A stretch of 64,000 nucleotides of DNA from Flavobacterium sp. ACN2 (GCF_002303885.1 NZ_MRCM01000020.1:1-64000), one strand, 5' to 3'; numbered from the stretch's first letter, positions 43,703 to 52,951 are shown. Translations and numbers: made by a program. The notes: generated from the letters alone by a model not told the origin.

Positions 43703-45922
43703 TTATTTGATTTTAGCAACAATAGCGTTGAAAGTTTCACTAGGACGCATTGCTTTGCTTATTAACTCAGGAGTTGGTTGGTAGTAACCTCCAATGTTCT
43801 GAGCTTTTCCTTGGGCAGCAATTAATTCTGCATCGATTTTAGCTTCGTTAGCTTCAAATTCAGCAGCAATTGGAGTAAAGATAGCTTGCAATTCAGCATC
43901 TTTAGTTTGAGCAGCCAAAGCTTGAGCCCAATAGAAAGCTAAATAGAAGTGAGAACCACGGTTGTCAATTTGACCTACTTTACGAGCTGGAGATTTATCG
44001 TTTGCTAAGAATTTATCGTTAGCTTGATCTAAAGTTTCAGATAAAACAATAGCTTTAGAGTTGTCTAAAGTTTGTCCTAAATGCTCTAAAGAAGCACCAA
44101 GAGCTAAAAATTCTCCTAATGAATCCCAACGTAAGTATCCTTCTTCTGTAAATTGCTCAACGTGTTTAGGAGCAGAACCTCCAGCACCCGTTTCAAACAA
44201 TCCACCACCATTCATTAACGGAACGATAGAAAGCATTTTAGCAGAAGTTCCTAATTCTAAGATTGGGAATAAATCTGTTAAGTAGTCACGTAAAACGTTT
44301 CCTGTTACAGAGATCGTATCTAAACCTTTGATGATTCTGTCTAAAGTAAATTCTGTAGCAGCAATTGGGTTTAAAATACGAATATCTAAGTTTGTAGTAT
44401 CGTAGTCTTTAAGGTATTTTTGAACTTTTACGATCAATTCTCTATCGTGTGCTCTATTTTCGTCTAACCAGAAAACAGCAGGAGTACTAGATAAACGAGC
44501 TCTGTTTACAGCCAATTTAACCCAGTCTTGAATAGGAGCGTCTTTTGCTTGACACATTCTAAAAATGTCATTAGCTTCAACATTTTGCTCCATTAAAACA
44601 TTTCCGTTTGCATCAACCACACGTACAACACCGTCACCTTTAATTTGGAAAGTTTTATCGTGAGATCCGTATTCTTCAGCTTTTTGAGCCATCAATCCAA
44701 CGTTAGGAACACTTCCCATTGTTTTCGGGTCAAAAGCACCATGTTTTTTACAGAAATCGATAGTTGCAGTATAAACTCCAGCATAAGATCTATCTGGAAT
44801 AACAGCAAATGTATCTTGTGCTTTACCTTCTTTATTCCACATTTGTCCAGAAGTACGGATCATTGCTGGCATAGAAGCATCAACAATTACGTCTGAAGGA
44901 ACATGTAAGTTTGTAATTCCTTTATCAGAATTTACCATTGCTAAAGCTGGTCCGTTTGCGATTGCCTGATCGATAGCAGCTTCAACTTCTGCTTGCTCAG
45001 GTCTTCCAGCGATTTTAGCGTAGATATCGCCTAAACCATTTCTAGTGTCAACGTTTAATTCAGCAAATAAAGAAGCGTATTTTTCGAAAACATCTGCAAA
45101 ATATACTTCAACGATAGCGCCAAAGATAATTGGATCAGAAACTTTCATCATTGTAGCTTTTAAGTGTACAGAAAGTAACACTCCTGCAGCTTTAGCTTCA
45201 GCGATAACATCAGCAGCAAAAGCTTTTAATTTGCTTACGCTTAAAACAGAGCTATCAATAATTTCTCCAGCTTTTAATGGCGTACTTGCTTTAAGAACAG
45301 TTGCAGTTCCGTCTTTAGCAACAAATTCGATTTTTACATCATTAGCTTCATTTACAGTCAGTGATTTTTCACTTCCGTAAAAATCACCGCCTGACATAGA
45401 AGCCACTTTAGTTTTTGAGTCAGCAGACCAAGCACCCATAGAGTGCGGGTTTGCTTTTGCAAAGTTTTTAACTGCTCTTGGAGCTCTACGGTCAGAGTTT
45501 CCTTCACGTAAAACTGGGTTTACAGCAGAACCTAATACTTTTGCATATTTAGCTTTAATTTCCTTTTCAGCATCGTTTTGTGGATCTTCTGGGAAATTTG
45601 GTACGTTGTATCCGTGCGATTGTAATTCAGCAATAGCCGCTTTTAATTGTGGTACAGATGCTGAAATGTTTGGTAATTTGATGATGTTAGCTTCTGGCTG
45701 AGTTGCTAATTGACCTAATTCTGCCAATGCATCTCCAGTTTTTTGAGCATCTGTCAAAGAATCTGGGAAATTTGATAAAATTCTTCCTGCCAGCGAAATA
45801 TCTCTGGTTTCGATTTCAATTCCAGCTGTTGCTGTAAAAGCTTGAACAATTGGTAACAAAGAGTAAGTTGCCAATAACGGCGCCTCATCAGTTAAGGTGT
45901 AAAAAATTTTTGATTTATTCAT
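43703..45922 (-). CDS. icd: Isocitrate dehydrogenase, NADP-dependent, monomeric type
   Basis: Oxidises isocitrate to 2-oxoglutarate with NADP. At 739 residues it is the monomeric Icd type, not the dimeric one. The family start YTLTDEAPLLATYSLLPIVQ is at about 8-27, with the substrate-binding region around REGNSDRRAPRAVKNFAK (about 139-156), and NRGSHFYLAFYWAQAL near 655-670. It supplies 2-oxoglutarate for GltB in the same window. A strong terminator follows. It is a single-gene unit. Confidence 0.96.
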   Translation of the reverse strand: MNKSKIFYTLTDEAPLLATYSLLPIVQAFTATAGIEIETRDISLAGRILSNFPDSLTDAQKTGDALAELGQLATQPEANIIKLPNISASVPQLKAAIAELQSHGYNVPNFPEDPQNDAEKEIKAKYAKVLGSAVNPVLREGNSDRRAPRAVKNFAKANPHSMGAWSADSKTKVASMSGGDFYGSEKSLTVNEANDVKIEFVAKDGTATVLKASTPLKAGEIIDSSVLSVSKLKAFAADVIAEAKAAGVLLSVHLKATMMKVSDPIIFGAIVEVYFADVFEKYASLFAELNVDTRNGLGDIYAKIAGRPEQAEVEAAIDQAIANGPALAMVNSDKGITNLHVPSDVIVDASMPAMIRTSGQMWNKEGKAQDTFAVIPDRSYAGVYTATIDFCKKHGAFDPKTMGSVPNVGLMAQKAEEYGSHDKTFQIKGDGVVRVVDANGNVLMEQNVEANDIFRMCQAKDAPIQDWVKLAVNRARLSSTPAVFWLDENRAHDRELIVKVQKYLKDYDTTNLDIRILNPIAATEFTLDRIIKGLDTISVTGNVLRDYLTDLFPILELGTSAKMLSIVPLMNGGGLFETGAGGSAPKHVEQFTEEGYLRWDSLGEFLALGASLEHLGQTLDNSKAIVLSETLDQANDKFLANDKSPARKVGQIDNRGSHFYLAFYWAQALAAQTKDAELQAIFTPIAAEFEANEAKIDAELIAAQGKAQNIGGYYQPTPELISKAMRPSETFNAIVAKIK

Positions 45923-46147
45923 TTTCTTTTTTTTTTATAATCGTATCGTCAGGAGTTAACGATGTAAAAGATATATTCGGCTCAAAATGAGCGGAGCAAA
46001 TATAATAAAATCACAACGAAAACGGTTGAGTTTTGATGAGAAAAGACGAAATTAACAGATTGTTATTTCGAGCTCGTTAAATTGCTAAATCGATGATTTT
46101 GGTATTAAAAAATTACGGTTTTGTTAGTGGTAGAAATAGAACATAAA

Positions 46148-46185
46148 AAAAACTCGTTTCAAGCAATATGAAACGAGTTTTTTAT
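46148..46185 (-). terminator. rplS terminator
   Basis: A 14-bp perfect stem, aaaaactcgtttca (46148-46161) with tgaaacgagttttt (46169-46182), lies just past the rplS stop. Confidence 0.93.
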
Positions 46186-46202
46186 AACAGATTGATAAAT
46201 GA

Positions 46203-46553
46203 TTATCTTCTTTTATCTTTAATCTTAGCTTTTTTACCAGTAAGTTGTCTGAAGTAGAAAATTCTAGCTCTACGTACAGCACCTTTCTTGTTGATTTCGA
46301 TTTTTTGTAAAGCTGGTAAGTTTACTGGGAAGATACGCTCAACTCCAATAGCTCCAGACATTTTACGAATAGTAAAAGTTTCTGTGTTACCAGAACCTCT
46401 TCTTTGAATAACAACTCCTTTAAAAAACTGAGTTCTAGTTTTTTCACCCTCTTTAATTTCGTAGAAAACTGTAATAGTATCTCCAGCTCCAAATACAGGG
46501 AAATCTTTTCTAGCAACGAATTCGTCTTGAACGAATTTTAATAAATCTGCCAT
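46203..46553 (-). CDS. rplS: 50S ribosomal protein L19
   Basis: Large-subunit protein at the 30S-50S interface. The 116 residues include FGAGDTITVFYEIKEGEKTR, FKGVVIQRRGSG and the conserved GAIGVERIFPVNLP near 67-80, then basic RRARIFYFRQLTGKKAKIK. This is the normal length. Here it has its own terminator and a leader of about 60 nt. Its usual partner trmD lies about 1 kb away in the same direction, separated by a gene on the opposite strand. Confidence 0.97.
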   Translation of the reverse strand: MADLLKFVQDEFVARKDFPVFGAGDTITVFYEIKEGEKTRTQFFKGVVIQRRGSGNTETFTIRKMSGAIGVERIFPVNLPALQKIEINKKGAVRRARIFYFRQLTGKKAKIKDKRR

Positions 46554-46626
46554 GATAATTTTTTATTATTGTTTTTAATAGAGTAACATTCACGGATCTC
46601 GCCAGAGGTTAGTCTAATTCGGGTGC
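46554..46626 (-). promoter_or_regulatory. rplS promoter and possibly structured leader
   Basis: On the minus strand TACATTTG (plus strand 46625-46632 as caaatgta) fits the -7 consensus, placing the start near 46617. The leader up to the ATG at 46553 contains a GC-rich block about 46582-46611, where gtta and taac arms enclose ctggcgagatccg, in an otherwise AT-rich genome. This could be an L19 autoregulatory leader, which is known for some other bacteria, but the fold is weak here. Confidence 0.4.
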
Positions 46627-46812
46627 AAATGTAAAAAATAATTATAAATTATGAATTATAAATTGTAAATTATTTTAACTGTTTGATAAAATGTGTTTTA
46701 TGGTTCTAATTTATGGTTTTTGTTGTTATTAATGTTTGAACATGAGAATTGTATTTTTGCTATGTTATTTAAGGTGAAATCTTACATTTGTATAGGTTTT
46801 GATTAAAATACG

Positions 46813-47550
46813 ATGGATAAAAATTATATGAAAGAATATATCGATTTTTCTAATGAATTTAGAAAATCGAATGGTTCTAAAGAAAGTGTTGAGAAAATGT
46901 ATGACCTTTTGTATGAACTAGAAAGCATTGAGAAAAACAAACAGGAAAGTTTAGTTCTTTCAAATGTTTATATTCTTTTGGGTTTTCATAGATCAGCTTT
47001 TGAAACTTTTAAAGAAGCTGCAGATTCAAAAAACACAAAGGATACTTCTAAACTGTATTTTTTGGAGCAGAAAGCGAATTCGCATGAAAACAATTTTATT
47101 ATAAAGGATCTTAGGAAACTTAGAGGGAAAAAAGAAAAAGTGCAATTAGTTCTGAATGATTTCTCACAGTCAAAAAAAGACGAAAAGAAATTTAAAATTA
47201 AAAACAAAAATATTGTTGTATTTAATAAGGTTCTTGAAAAAGGTAAATTTTCGATTTACTTACCAAATAATCATATTGAAGCGTATTTTGATAAAATAGT
47301 TGAGCACATTAATTGGCTTTCAAATTGTAAAAACGAATTAATTGATTTTTATAACAAAGAACAATATGATTCGCAAATTAGAGCAGATCTTGATTGGTAT
47401 GATACTTTAGAATTATATCGAGTTTTAATAATTATTAATGATGATGGTACTTTCACATCTGTTACTGCTGGAGATGATTTTTACCGAGATCATTTGCTGG
47501 ACATAGAACTATCTGGCAATCACATTACATCTATGAATTATAGCGGATAG
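46813..47550 (+). CDS. Hypothetical protein, possible DUF2262 relative
   Basis: A 245-residue cytoplasmic protein. The first part is helical, with a TPR-like look (YDLLYELESIEKNKQES; VYILLGFHRSAFETFKEAAD). A lysine-rich linker near 130 leads to a C-terminal domain with WYDTLELYRVLIIINDDGTF and DDFYRDHLLDIELSGNHITS, which resembles DUF2262. The exact family is uncertain. It lies on the plus strand between rplS and trmD, which are both on the minus strand, so it looks like an insertion into a conserved neighbourhood. Function unknown. Confidence 0.55.
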   Translation: MDKNYMKEYIDFSNEFRKSNGSKESVEKMYDLLYELESIEKNKQESLVLSNVYILLGFHRSAFETFKEAADSKNTKDTSKLYFLEQKANSHENNFIIKDLRKLRGKKEKVQLVLNDFSQSKKDEKKFKIKNKNIVVFNKVLEKGKFSIYLPNNHIEAYFDKIVEHINWLSNCKNELIDFYNKEQYDSQIRADLDWYDTLELYRVLIIINDDGTFTSVTAGDDFYRDHLLDIELSGNHITSMNYSG

Positions 47551-47556
47551 ATTTTA

Positions 47557-47613
47557 GTCTCAGTCACAGTTTTCGGTCTCAGTCACTAAAAACTGAACAC
47601 TAAACACTGATTA
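47557..47613. repeat. Short repeats with cagt/actg units
   Basis: gtctcagtcac occurs at 47557-47567 and again at 47576-47586. The acagtttt stretch can pair with aaaactg (from about 47588). Similar actgaacact/agtgttcag units recur at 57210-57377 and 62456-62620. It separates two converging genes, the hypothetical at 46813 and trmD. Confidence 0.65.
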
Positions 47614-48294
47614 CTATTTATCTTCCAACAAATCTGGTCGTCTATTTTTAGTATGTTCATACGCCATGTCTTCTCGCCATTTGTCGATTTTGGCTGCGTG
47701 TCCGCTGGTTAAAACTTCTGGAACTTTCCATCCTTTATAATCTGCAGGTCTTGTATATATTGGTCCTGAAAGTAAATTGTCCTGAAAACTATCTGTTAAG
47801 GCTGAGGTTTCGTCACTTAAAACACCAGGAATTAATCGAATTAAAGCATCAGATAAAACTATGGCGCCCAATTCTCCTCCAGATAAAACATAATCGCCAA
47901 TCGAGATTTCTTTTGTAATGAAATGATCTCTAACTCTTTGGTCAACACCTTTGTAATGTCCGCACAAAATGATAATGTTTTCATACATTGACATCTTATT
48001 TGCCATTTTTTGGTCTAAAGTCTCGCCATCTGGTGACATATATATTACTTCGTCGTATTCTCGCTGACTTTTCAAATGCGTAATGCAATCATCAATAGGC
48101 TGAATTGTCATTACCATTCCGGCACCTCCACCAAAAGGATAATCATCTACACTTTTTTGTCTATTTGTACTGTAATCACGAAGATTGTGAAAATGCACTT
48201 CGACCAAACCTTTATCAATGGCGCGTTTCATAATTGAGGCCTCAAACGGACTTCTTAATAATTCGGGTAAAAGTGTAATAATGTCAATTCGCAT
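47614..48294 (-). CDS. trmD: tRNA (guanine(37)-N(1))-methyltransferase
   Basis: Methylates G37 next to the anticodon and prevents frameshifting. The start is placed at ATG 48292-48294 (MRIDIITLLPELLRSPFE), the usual beginning; the frame extends 12 codons upstream. The resulting 226 residues include FGGGAGMVMTIQPID near 55-70, IILCGHYKGVDQRV near 105-118 and the SAM-knot YVLSGGELGAI near 135-145. Length is normal. It is convergent with a plus-strand hypothetical gene. Confidence 0.96.
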   Translation of the reverse strand: MRIDIITLLPELLRSPFEASIMKRAIDKGLVEVHFHNLRDYSTNRQKSVDDYPFGGGAGMVMTIQPIDDCITHLKSQREYDEVIYMSPDGETLDQKMANKMSMYENIIILCGHYKGVDQRVRDHFITKEISIGDYVLSGGELGAIVLSDALIRLIPGVLSDETSALTDSFQDNLLSGPIYTRPADYKGWKVPEVLTSGHAAKIDKWREDMAYEHTKNRRPDLLEDK

Positions 48295-48473
48295 CTTTAT
48301 TCGATAATTTTCTTTCTGGCAAAGATACAAATATTGCAGAGAGTCTTTTGGTAATAATTATATAACATAATTTTTGAATTGTATAAAATTTAAAGTAATA
48401 ACTTTATTTATTATTACAATGTTGATTATCAGATAATAATATCCAAATGCCGAACATAAATTTAAACTTAGTT

Positions 48474-48827
48474 ATGAAAAAAACAATACTAATTCCCGCT
48501 GTATTTGCACTCTTTATGTCGTGTGCAAGTACCAATACGGCAAGTGTAGCCGTGGGAGAAGAAAAATCGAAAGTCCTCAAGATCCTAGGTAATCCGGTAA
48601 GAACCTTAGATAATAATCGAAATGGAGAAATACTAGTCTATGCAGATCAGGTTTTTTCTGAAGACGGAACAACGTCTTTGGCCGGATCAAATTACTGGCG
48701 TTATAATTATATTTATATAAATACAGTTGGTAAAGTAACGGCAACACGACAAGAGAAACAGAATTATCCGCCTCAAGCAATTGATTCTGTAAAAATGGAA
48801 GGACTAAACTTATTGACTTCTAAGTAA
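48474..48827 (+). CDS. Small lipoprotein, SmpA/BamE-like
   Basis: A 117-residue lipoprotein starting at ATG 48474, chosen because it gives a clean signal peptide MKKTILIPAVFALFMSCAS with lipobox cysteine at 17. The mature part, VGEEKSKVLKILGNPVRTLD, followed by strands ILVYADQVF and YWRYNYIYINTVGKV, resembles the BamE/SmpA fold, in which a helix and a three-stranded sheet follow the lipid anchor. The exact role is unknown; it could be an accessory of outer-membrane assembly. It is the first gene of a plus-strand run. Confidence 0.6.
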   Translation: MKKTILIPAVFALFMSCASTNTASVAVGEEKSKVLKILGNPVRTLDNNRNGEILVYADQVFSEDGTTSLAGSNYWRYNYIYINTVGKVTATRQEKQNYPPQAIDSVKMEGLNLLTSK

Positions 48828-48895
48828 TTTTTTGGCCTATATTTTTATACAATTCGTATTTTTAGATTTATTTAGAAATACGAATTGTTTATTTA

Positions 48896-49432
48896 ATGAC
48901 TTCACCCAAAATAAAAATCCTTGCCATATCTGGAAGTACGAGAAGTAATTCCAGTAATTTCAAAATTCTGAAATACATTTCAAATTATTTAAAACCTAAT
49001 TTTGAAATAGAAATTTTCGAAGATTTAGAAAGCCTTCCTCATTTTAATCCCGATTTAGATACTGATAATCCTCCGCAAGAAATCACTTCATTTAGAAATA
49101 AAATAAGAGATGCTGATGGCATTATTATTTGCACGCCCGAATACTTGTTTAGTCTTCCGGGAAGTTTAAAAAATGCTTTAGAATGGTGTGTTTCAACCAC
49201 GATTTTTTCAAACAAAAATACAGGTCTTATTACAGCTTCTGCCTCTGGAGAAATGGGACATGAGCAGCTTTTGTTGGTAATGAAAACGCTTGAAGCTAAA
49301 TTTGATGATGCAACACAGCTTTTAATTCAGGGAGTTCGCGGAAAAGTTAGCGCTGAAGGCGAAATCGCATCAGAAGAAACTGCAAAAGCACTTCAAAATT
49401 TTGCAGAAAACGTTAAGAATCAATTTTTATAA
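48896..49432 (+). CDS. NADPH-dependent FMN reductase
   Basis: A 178-residue flavodoxin-like reductase of the FMN_red (PF03358) type, such as the chromate or azo reductases. The FMN phosphate loop ISGSTRSNSSNFKILKY is near 11-27, TPEYLFSLPGSLKNALEW near 79-96 is the family signature, and ITASASGEMGHEQ near 112 closes the flavin site. It reduces quinones or other acceptors with NADPH; the substrate is not known. It is 31 bp upstream of the sugar-epimerase-like gene. Confidence 0.88.
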   Translation: MTSPKIKILAISGSTRSNSSNFKILKYISNYLKPNFEIEIFEDLESLPHFNPDLDTDNPPQEITSFRNKIRDADGIIICTPEYLFSLPGSLKNALEWCVSTTIFSNKNTGLITASASGEMGHEQLLLVMKTLEAKFDDATQLLIQGVRGKVSAEGEIASEETAKALQNFAENVKNQFL

Positions 49433-49463
49433 TATATTTACTTTCTGAAATTTATATCATAAA

Positions 49464-50336
49464 ATGATTAGCAGAAGAAATTTTATCGTAACCACAGGTC
49501 TTGCTACAACTGCTGTTTGGGCTTCACCATCATTTGCATTTTCTATGAATAAAAAAGAAATAGGCTTACAACTGTATACGCTTCGTGAAGAACTTCCGAA
49601 AGATGTAAAAGGAACTTTAGAAAAAGTTGCCCAAGCAGGTTATACCAATGTCGAAACATATGGTTTTTCGACAAAAGATCAGTTTTGGGGATTAACGCCA
49701 AAAGAACTTAAAAAGATTTTATATGATAATGGATTGAAAGCCGTTAGCGGACATTACAATTTAGGAAGCTTTTTGTACGATGGAAACACCGAGGAACTAA
49801 TTGCATCAATTGAAGCTGCTAAAATTCTAAAAAGCGAATTTCTAACTGTTCCGTGGGTTGATGAACCTTTCAGAAGAAATATTGCAGATTATAAAAAGAT
49901 AGCCGCTCGTGTAAATGAAGCCGCAAAAATGTGTAAAAGTGCAGGTTTGAAACTGGCTTATCATAATCATGATTTTGAATTTCAAAAGCACGATGGCGTA
50001 ACGGGTTATGAAATTTTATTAAAAGAAACGGATAAAGATTTGGTCTTTTTTGAATTGGATTTGTATTGGGTAATTCATTCTGGAAATGATCCTTTAAAAT
50101 TATTCAAAGAAAATCCCGGCCGCTTTAAAATGTGGCACGTAAAAGATAAAGACAAAATAAATAAGGATCTAAATACCGAAATTGGTTCTGGAACAATCGA
50201 TTTTAAACCTATTTTCAAAGAAGCAAAACAATCGGGAATAGTTCATTTTTTTGTAGAACAGGAGAATAATTTTGCTTCAAATTCTTTTGAATCCATTAAA
50301 ACGAGTTGCGATTTTATTTCGAAAAATTTAATCTAA
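49464..50336 (+). CDS. Sugar phosphate isomerase/epimerase (xylose isomerase-like TIM barrel), exported
   Basis: A 290-residue protein with an N-terminal RRNFIVTTGLATTAVWA segment. The twin arginines, small hydrophobic core and A-x-A-like end suggest Tat export. The remaining part is an AP_endonuc_2 / xylose isomerase-like TIM barrel (GLQLYTLREEL near 34, AYHNHDFEF near 171, FELDLYWVIHSG near 194, MWHVKDKD near 223). Metal-binding His and Glu residues sit in those motifs. Secreted members of this group act on sugars or inositol-like compounds. It starts 31 bp after the FMN reductase gene. Confidence 0.87.
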   Translation: MISRRNFIVTTGLATTAVWASPSFAFSMNKKEIGLQLYTLREELPKDVKGTLEKVAQAGYTNVETYGFSTKDQFWGLTPKELKKILYDNGLKAVSGHYNLGSFLYDGNTEELIASIEAAKILKSEFLTVPWVDEPFRRNIADYKKIAARVNEAAKMCKSAGLKLAYHNHDFEFQKHDGVTGYEILLKETDKDLVFFELDLYWVIHSGNDPLKLFKENPGRFKMWHVKDKDKINKDLNTEIGSGTIDFKPIFKEAKQSGIVHFFVEQENNFASNSFESIKTSCDFISKNLI

Positions 50337-50339
50337 TTC

Positions 50340-51251
50340 ATGTTTATGAAGAGACTTTTTTTATTGGTATTTGTAATTCTTTGTTCATGTCAATCTGATA
50401 AAAAGGAAAAAGAAAGTTCGTTGCCACAACAAACTTTACAGCAAATATTACCTCCTGAGCCTTATTTTGTAGATATTAAAGTTAATGATGTTAAGCTTGC
50501 TGAGCCAGTTTTTGGAAATTGGCTGTATTCTCGTAATGAAAAAGGGCAGACTTTTGAGCAGTTTATTAAAACAAAACATGTTGTTCCATCCAAAGAAGAA
50601 AATATTATTTATCTGCAGCCTATAGGAACATTTAATTCGTTGCAAGTCAAACAAATTGAATTGGTTCGTCAATATTTGCAAATATTTTTTCAGCTAGAAA
50701 CCAAAGTTTTAAAAGATGTTTCAAATGATATTATTCCGAATAATGCTAGAAGAATTGGAGCTGTTGGGCAGGAACAATTTTTAGCAGGTTATATTTTAAC
50801 CGATGTGTTAAAAAAAGAAAAGCCCGATAAAGGAGTTGCTTTAATGGCCATAACAGAAAAAGATTTGTACCCAAAGCCAGAATGGAATTATGTTTTTGGA
50901 TTAGCATCTTATAGGGATAAAATTGCGGTAAGTTCGATGTACAGAATGCAAAAAGAAGCAGACTTTAATTTGAGTTTAGATCGATTATTGAAGATTTGTT
51001 CACACGAAATAGGGCATATGTTCGGTTTGCATCATTGCATTGAAGCGAATTGTGTTATGAACGGAACAAATAGCATGGTAGAAACAGATAGGCATTCCCT
51101 TAGATTGTGTTCTCTTTGTCAAAGAAAACTAAATTCGGGATTAAAATACGATAATAAAAAAAGGTTACTTGAGTTAGAAAAGTACTTCAAGGGAAATAAA
51201 TTAAATGAAGGTTTAGAATTGATGGAAAAAGACCTTAAAAGCATTCAATAA
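50340..51251 (+). CDS. Archaemetzincin-type zinc protease, lipoprotein
   Basis: A 303-residue lipoprotein (signal with lipobox ILCSC, cysteine at about 17). The motif HEIGHMFGLHHCIEANCVM starts at about residue 222, followed 16 residues later by CSLC. This matches the archaemetzincin pattern HExxHxxGxxHC x4 CxM and a CxxC (family M54), which is commonly described with 17 residues between the Met and the CxxC. The His residues bind zinc and E223 would be catalytic. Archaemetzincins are best known from archaea and animals; physiological substrates are largely unknown. Starts at 50340 or 50346 are possible. It follows the TIM-barrel gene by 3 bp, so they are in one operon. Confidence 0.87.
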   Translation: MFMKRLFLLVFVILCSCQSDKKEKESSLPQQTLQQILPPEPYFVDIKVNDVKLAEPVFGNWLYSRNEKGQTFEQFIKTKHVVPSKEENIIYLQPIGTFNSLQVKQIELVRQYLQIFFQLETKVLKDVSNDIIPNNARRIGAVGQEQFLAGYILTDVLKKEKPDKGVALMAITEKDLYPKPEWNYVFGLASYRDKIAVSSMYRMQKEADFNLSLDRLLKICSHEIGHMFGLHHCIEANCVMNGTNSMVETDRHSLRLCSLCQRKLNSGLKYDNKKRLLELEKYFKGNKLNEGLELMEKDLKSIQ

Positions 51252-51264
51252 AAATAAAAAGATT

Positions 51265-51612
51265 ATGAGTATAGGAACAAGCAAGGAATTTATAAAAGGA
51301 GATGAAATCGAGTGGGAAGTAGTCGGAGAAGGAATAAAACGCAAAATTTTAGCTTTTGATGAAAGAGTGATGCTGGTAAATGTGCATTTTGAGAAAGGCG
51401 GAATTGGTGTTTTACACGAACATTATCATACACAAGTTACTTACATAGCAAGCGGAAAATTCGATGTTACGATAAACGGTGTGACCGAAACGTTAAAGGA
51501 AGGCGATAGTTTTTACATTCCGCCTCATGCAATTCATGGAGTTGTTTGTTTGGAAACAGGAATGCTAACGGATGTTTTTGGCCCTGCGAGAGAAGATTTT
51601 TTAAAATCATAA
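51265..51612 (+). CDS. Small cupin-domain protein
   Basis: A 115-residue single cupin. The metal-site motif GVLHEHYHTQVTYIASGKF near 48-66 and the second cupin motif SFYIPPHAIHGVV near 86-98 are both present. The His residues would bind a metal, but the enzymatic or regulatory function is unknown. It starts 13 bp after the metallopeptidase gene and is likely in the same operon. Confidence 0.85.
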   Translation: MSIGTSKEFIKGDEIEWEVVGEGIKRKILAFDERVMLVNVHFEKGGIGVLHEHYHTQVTYIASGKFDVTINGVTETLKEGDSFYIPPHAIHGVVCLETGMLTDVFGPAREDFLKS

Positions 51613-51724
51613 CAGGTTTAAAATCAGTTGATTTTTGGGTTTAAAATCCTGATCTAATCTTAAATTTAAAAATTTTATAACTTTTTTAAAGATTCAATTA
51701 AGATTAGATCGGTATTTTTGCAGC

Positions 51725-52909
51725 ATGAATTTATCTAAAACAAATGTACTTTTTATGGCAGTTTGCACTGGTCTTATAGTTGCAAATCTTTATTACTGCC
51801 AGCCTTTGATTGTTTTAATTGCCAACGAATTTAAAATTCCTGAAGCCAGCGCTGGAACAATAACCTATCTAACTCAAGCAGGTTATGCGATCGGACTGTT
51901 TTTTATGGTTCCGCTTGGCGATAAAATAGAACGAAAAAGGCAAATTTTAATGACCACTTTTGCTACTGTAATTGCTTTATTAATTGCAGCAACAGCCAAA
52001 AGTTTTCTTGTTTTGCAAATTGCTTCATTGCTAATTGGAATCACGTCGATTGTGCCACAGCTTATTCTTCCTCTTGCCGCTTCTTTAAGCGCGCCTGAAG
52101 AACGAGGAAAAGTGGTTGGAACTATTATGAGCGGACTTTTAGTTGGGATTTTGCTTTCGCGAACTTTAAGCGGATTTATCGGCCAAGTTTTAGGCTGGAG
52201 ATCGATGTTTTATATCGCAGCCGGAATTTGTCTTTTAATCTTTTTTGTCATTCAAAGTAAATTTCCGCAGAATAAACCACAGTTTCAAGGAACTTACGGC
52301 CAATTAATCCAATCTTTATTTACGCTAATCAAAACGCAACCTGTTTTGCGCGAAGCAACGGCAATTAATGTTTTTAGTTTTGCTCAGTTTGGAGCATTCT
52401 GGACTACAATGGTTTTATTGCTTTCTGGCGAACCTTTTAATTTTAATAGTGCTACAATTGGTCTGTTTGGAATCGTTGGAGCTTCTGGAGCTTTGGCTGC
52501 GCCTTTGGTTGGTAAATTAGGAGATAAAGGAAACTCTAGAATTGCAGTAGGTTATGGCTGTTTATTAGTTTTAATAAGCTTTATAGTTTTCTATTTTGCT
52601 ATTGAAAGTGTAATCGGTATTGCAATCGGAATTGTGTTTATTGATATCGGAATTCAAGGCGTTCACATTTCAAACCAAACACGAGTCTATTCATTATTGC
52701 CAGAAGCTAGAAACAGATTAAATACGGTGTTTATGTCGCTTACTTTTCTAGGTACCGCTGCAGGATCTGCTTATGGTTTAATGCTATGGAAATGGGGCGG
52801 ATGGCACGCTGTAGCTATTGGATGTATGATTTTATCTACTTTGTCATTAATAGTCTATGGACTTACTTATAAATCAAAATCTAAAAAGGCAAAAGCGCAA
52901 ATTGATTAA
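51725..52909 (+). CDS. MFS transporter
   Basis: A 394-residue inner-membrane transporter with twelve hydrophobic segments. The loop between helices 2 and 3 reads GDKIERKR, the MFS motif A region (about 66-73), and GKLGDKGNSRIAVGYG is its repeat in the second half. It resembles the small drug/sugar efflux MFS group (YnfM/AraJ-like), but the substrate is unknown. TATTTTTG just upstream (51713-51720) matches a -7 element but sits very close to the ATG, implying a near-leaderless mRNA if used. Confidence 0.88.
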   Translation: MNLSKTNVLFMAVCTGLIVANLYYCQPLIVLIANEFKIPEASAGTITYLTQAGYAIGLFFMVPLGDKIERKRQILMTTFATVIALLIAATAKSFLVLQIASLLIGITSIVPQLILPLAASLSAPEERGKVVGTIMSGLLVGILLSRTLSGFIGQVLGWRSMFYIAAGICLLIFFVIQSKFPQNKPQFQGTYGQLIQSLFTLIKTQPVLREATAINVFSFAQFGAFWTTMVLLLSGEPFNFNSATIGLFGIVGASGALAAPLVGKLGDKGNSRIAVGYGCLLVLISFIVFYFAIESVIGIAIGIVFIDIGIQGVHISNQTRVYSLLPEARNRLNTVFMSLTFLGTAAGSAYGLMLWKWGGWHAVAIGCMILSTLSLIVYGLTYKSKSKKAKAQID

Positions 52910-52929
52910 AAAATTAATTTGTAAATTTG
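52900..52929 (+). promoter_or_regulatory. Promoter of the peptidyl-prolyl isomerase gene
   Basis: attg (TTG at about 52902-52904) is followed after 17 bp by TAAATTTG (52922-52929), fitting the Bacteroidota promoter. It starts inside the last codons of the MFS gene. The transcript would have a leader of about 15 nt before ATG 52952. Confidence 0.55.
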
Positions 52930-52951
52930 CGTTCAAATTAAAAATAACAAC

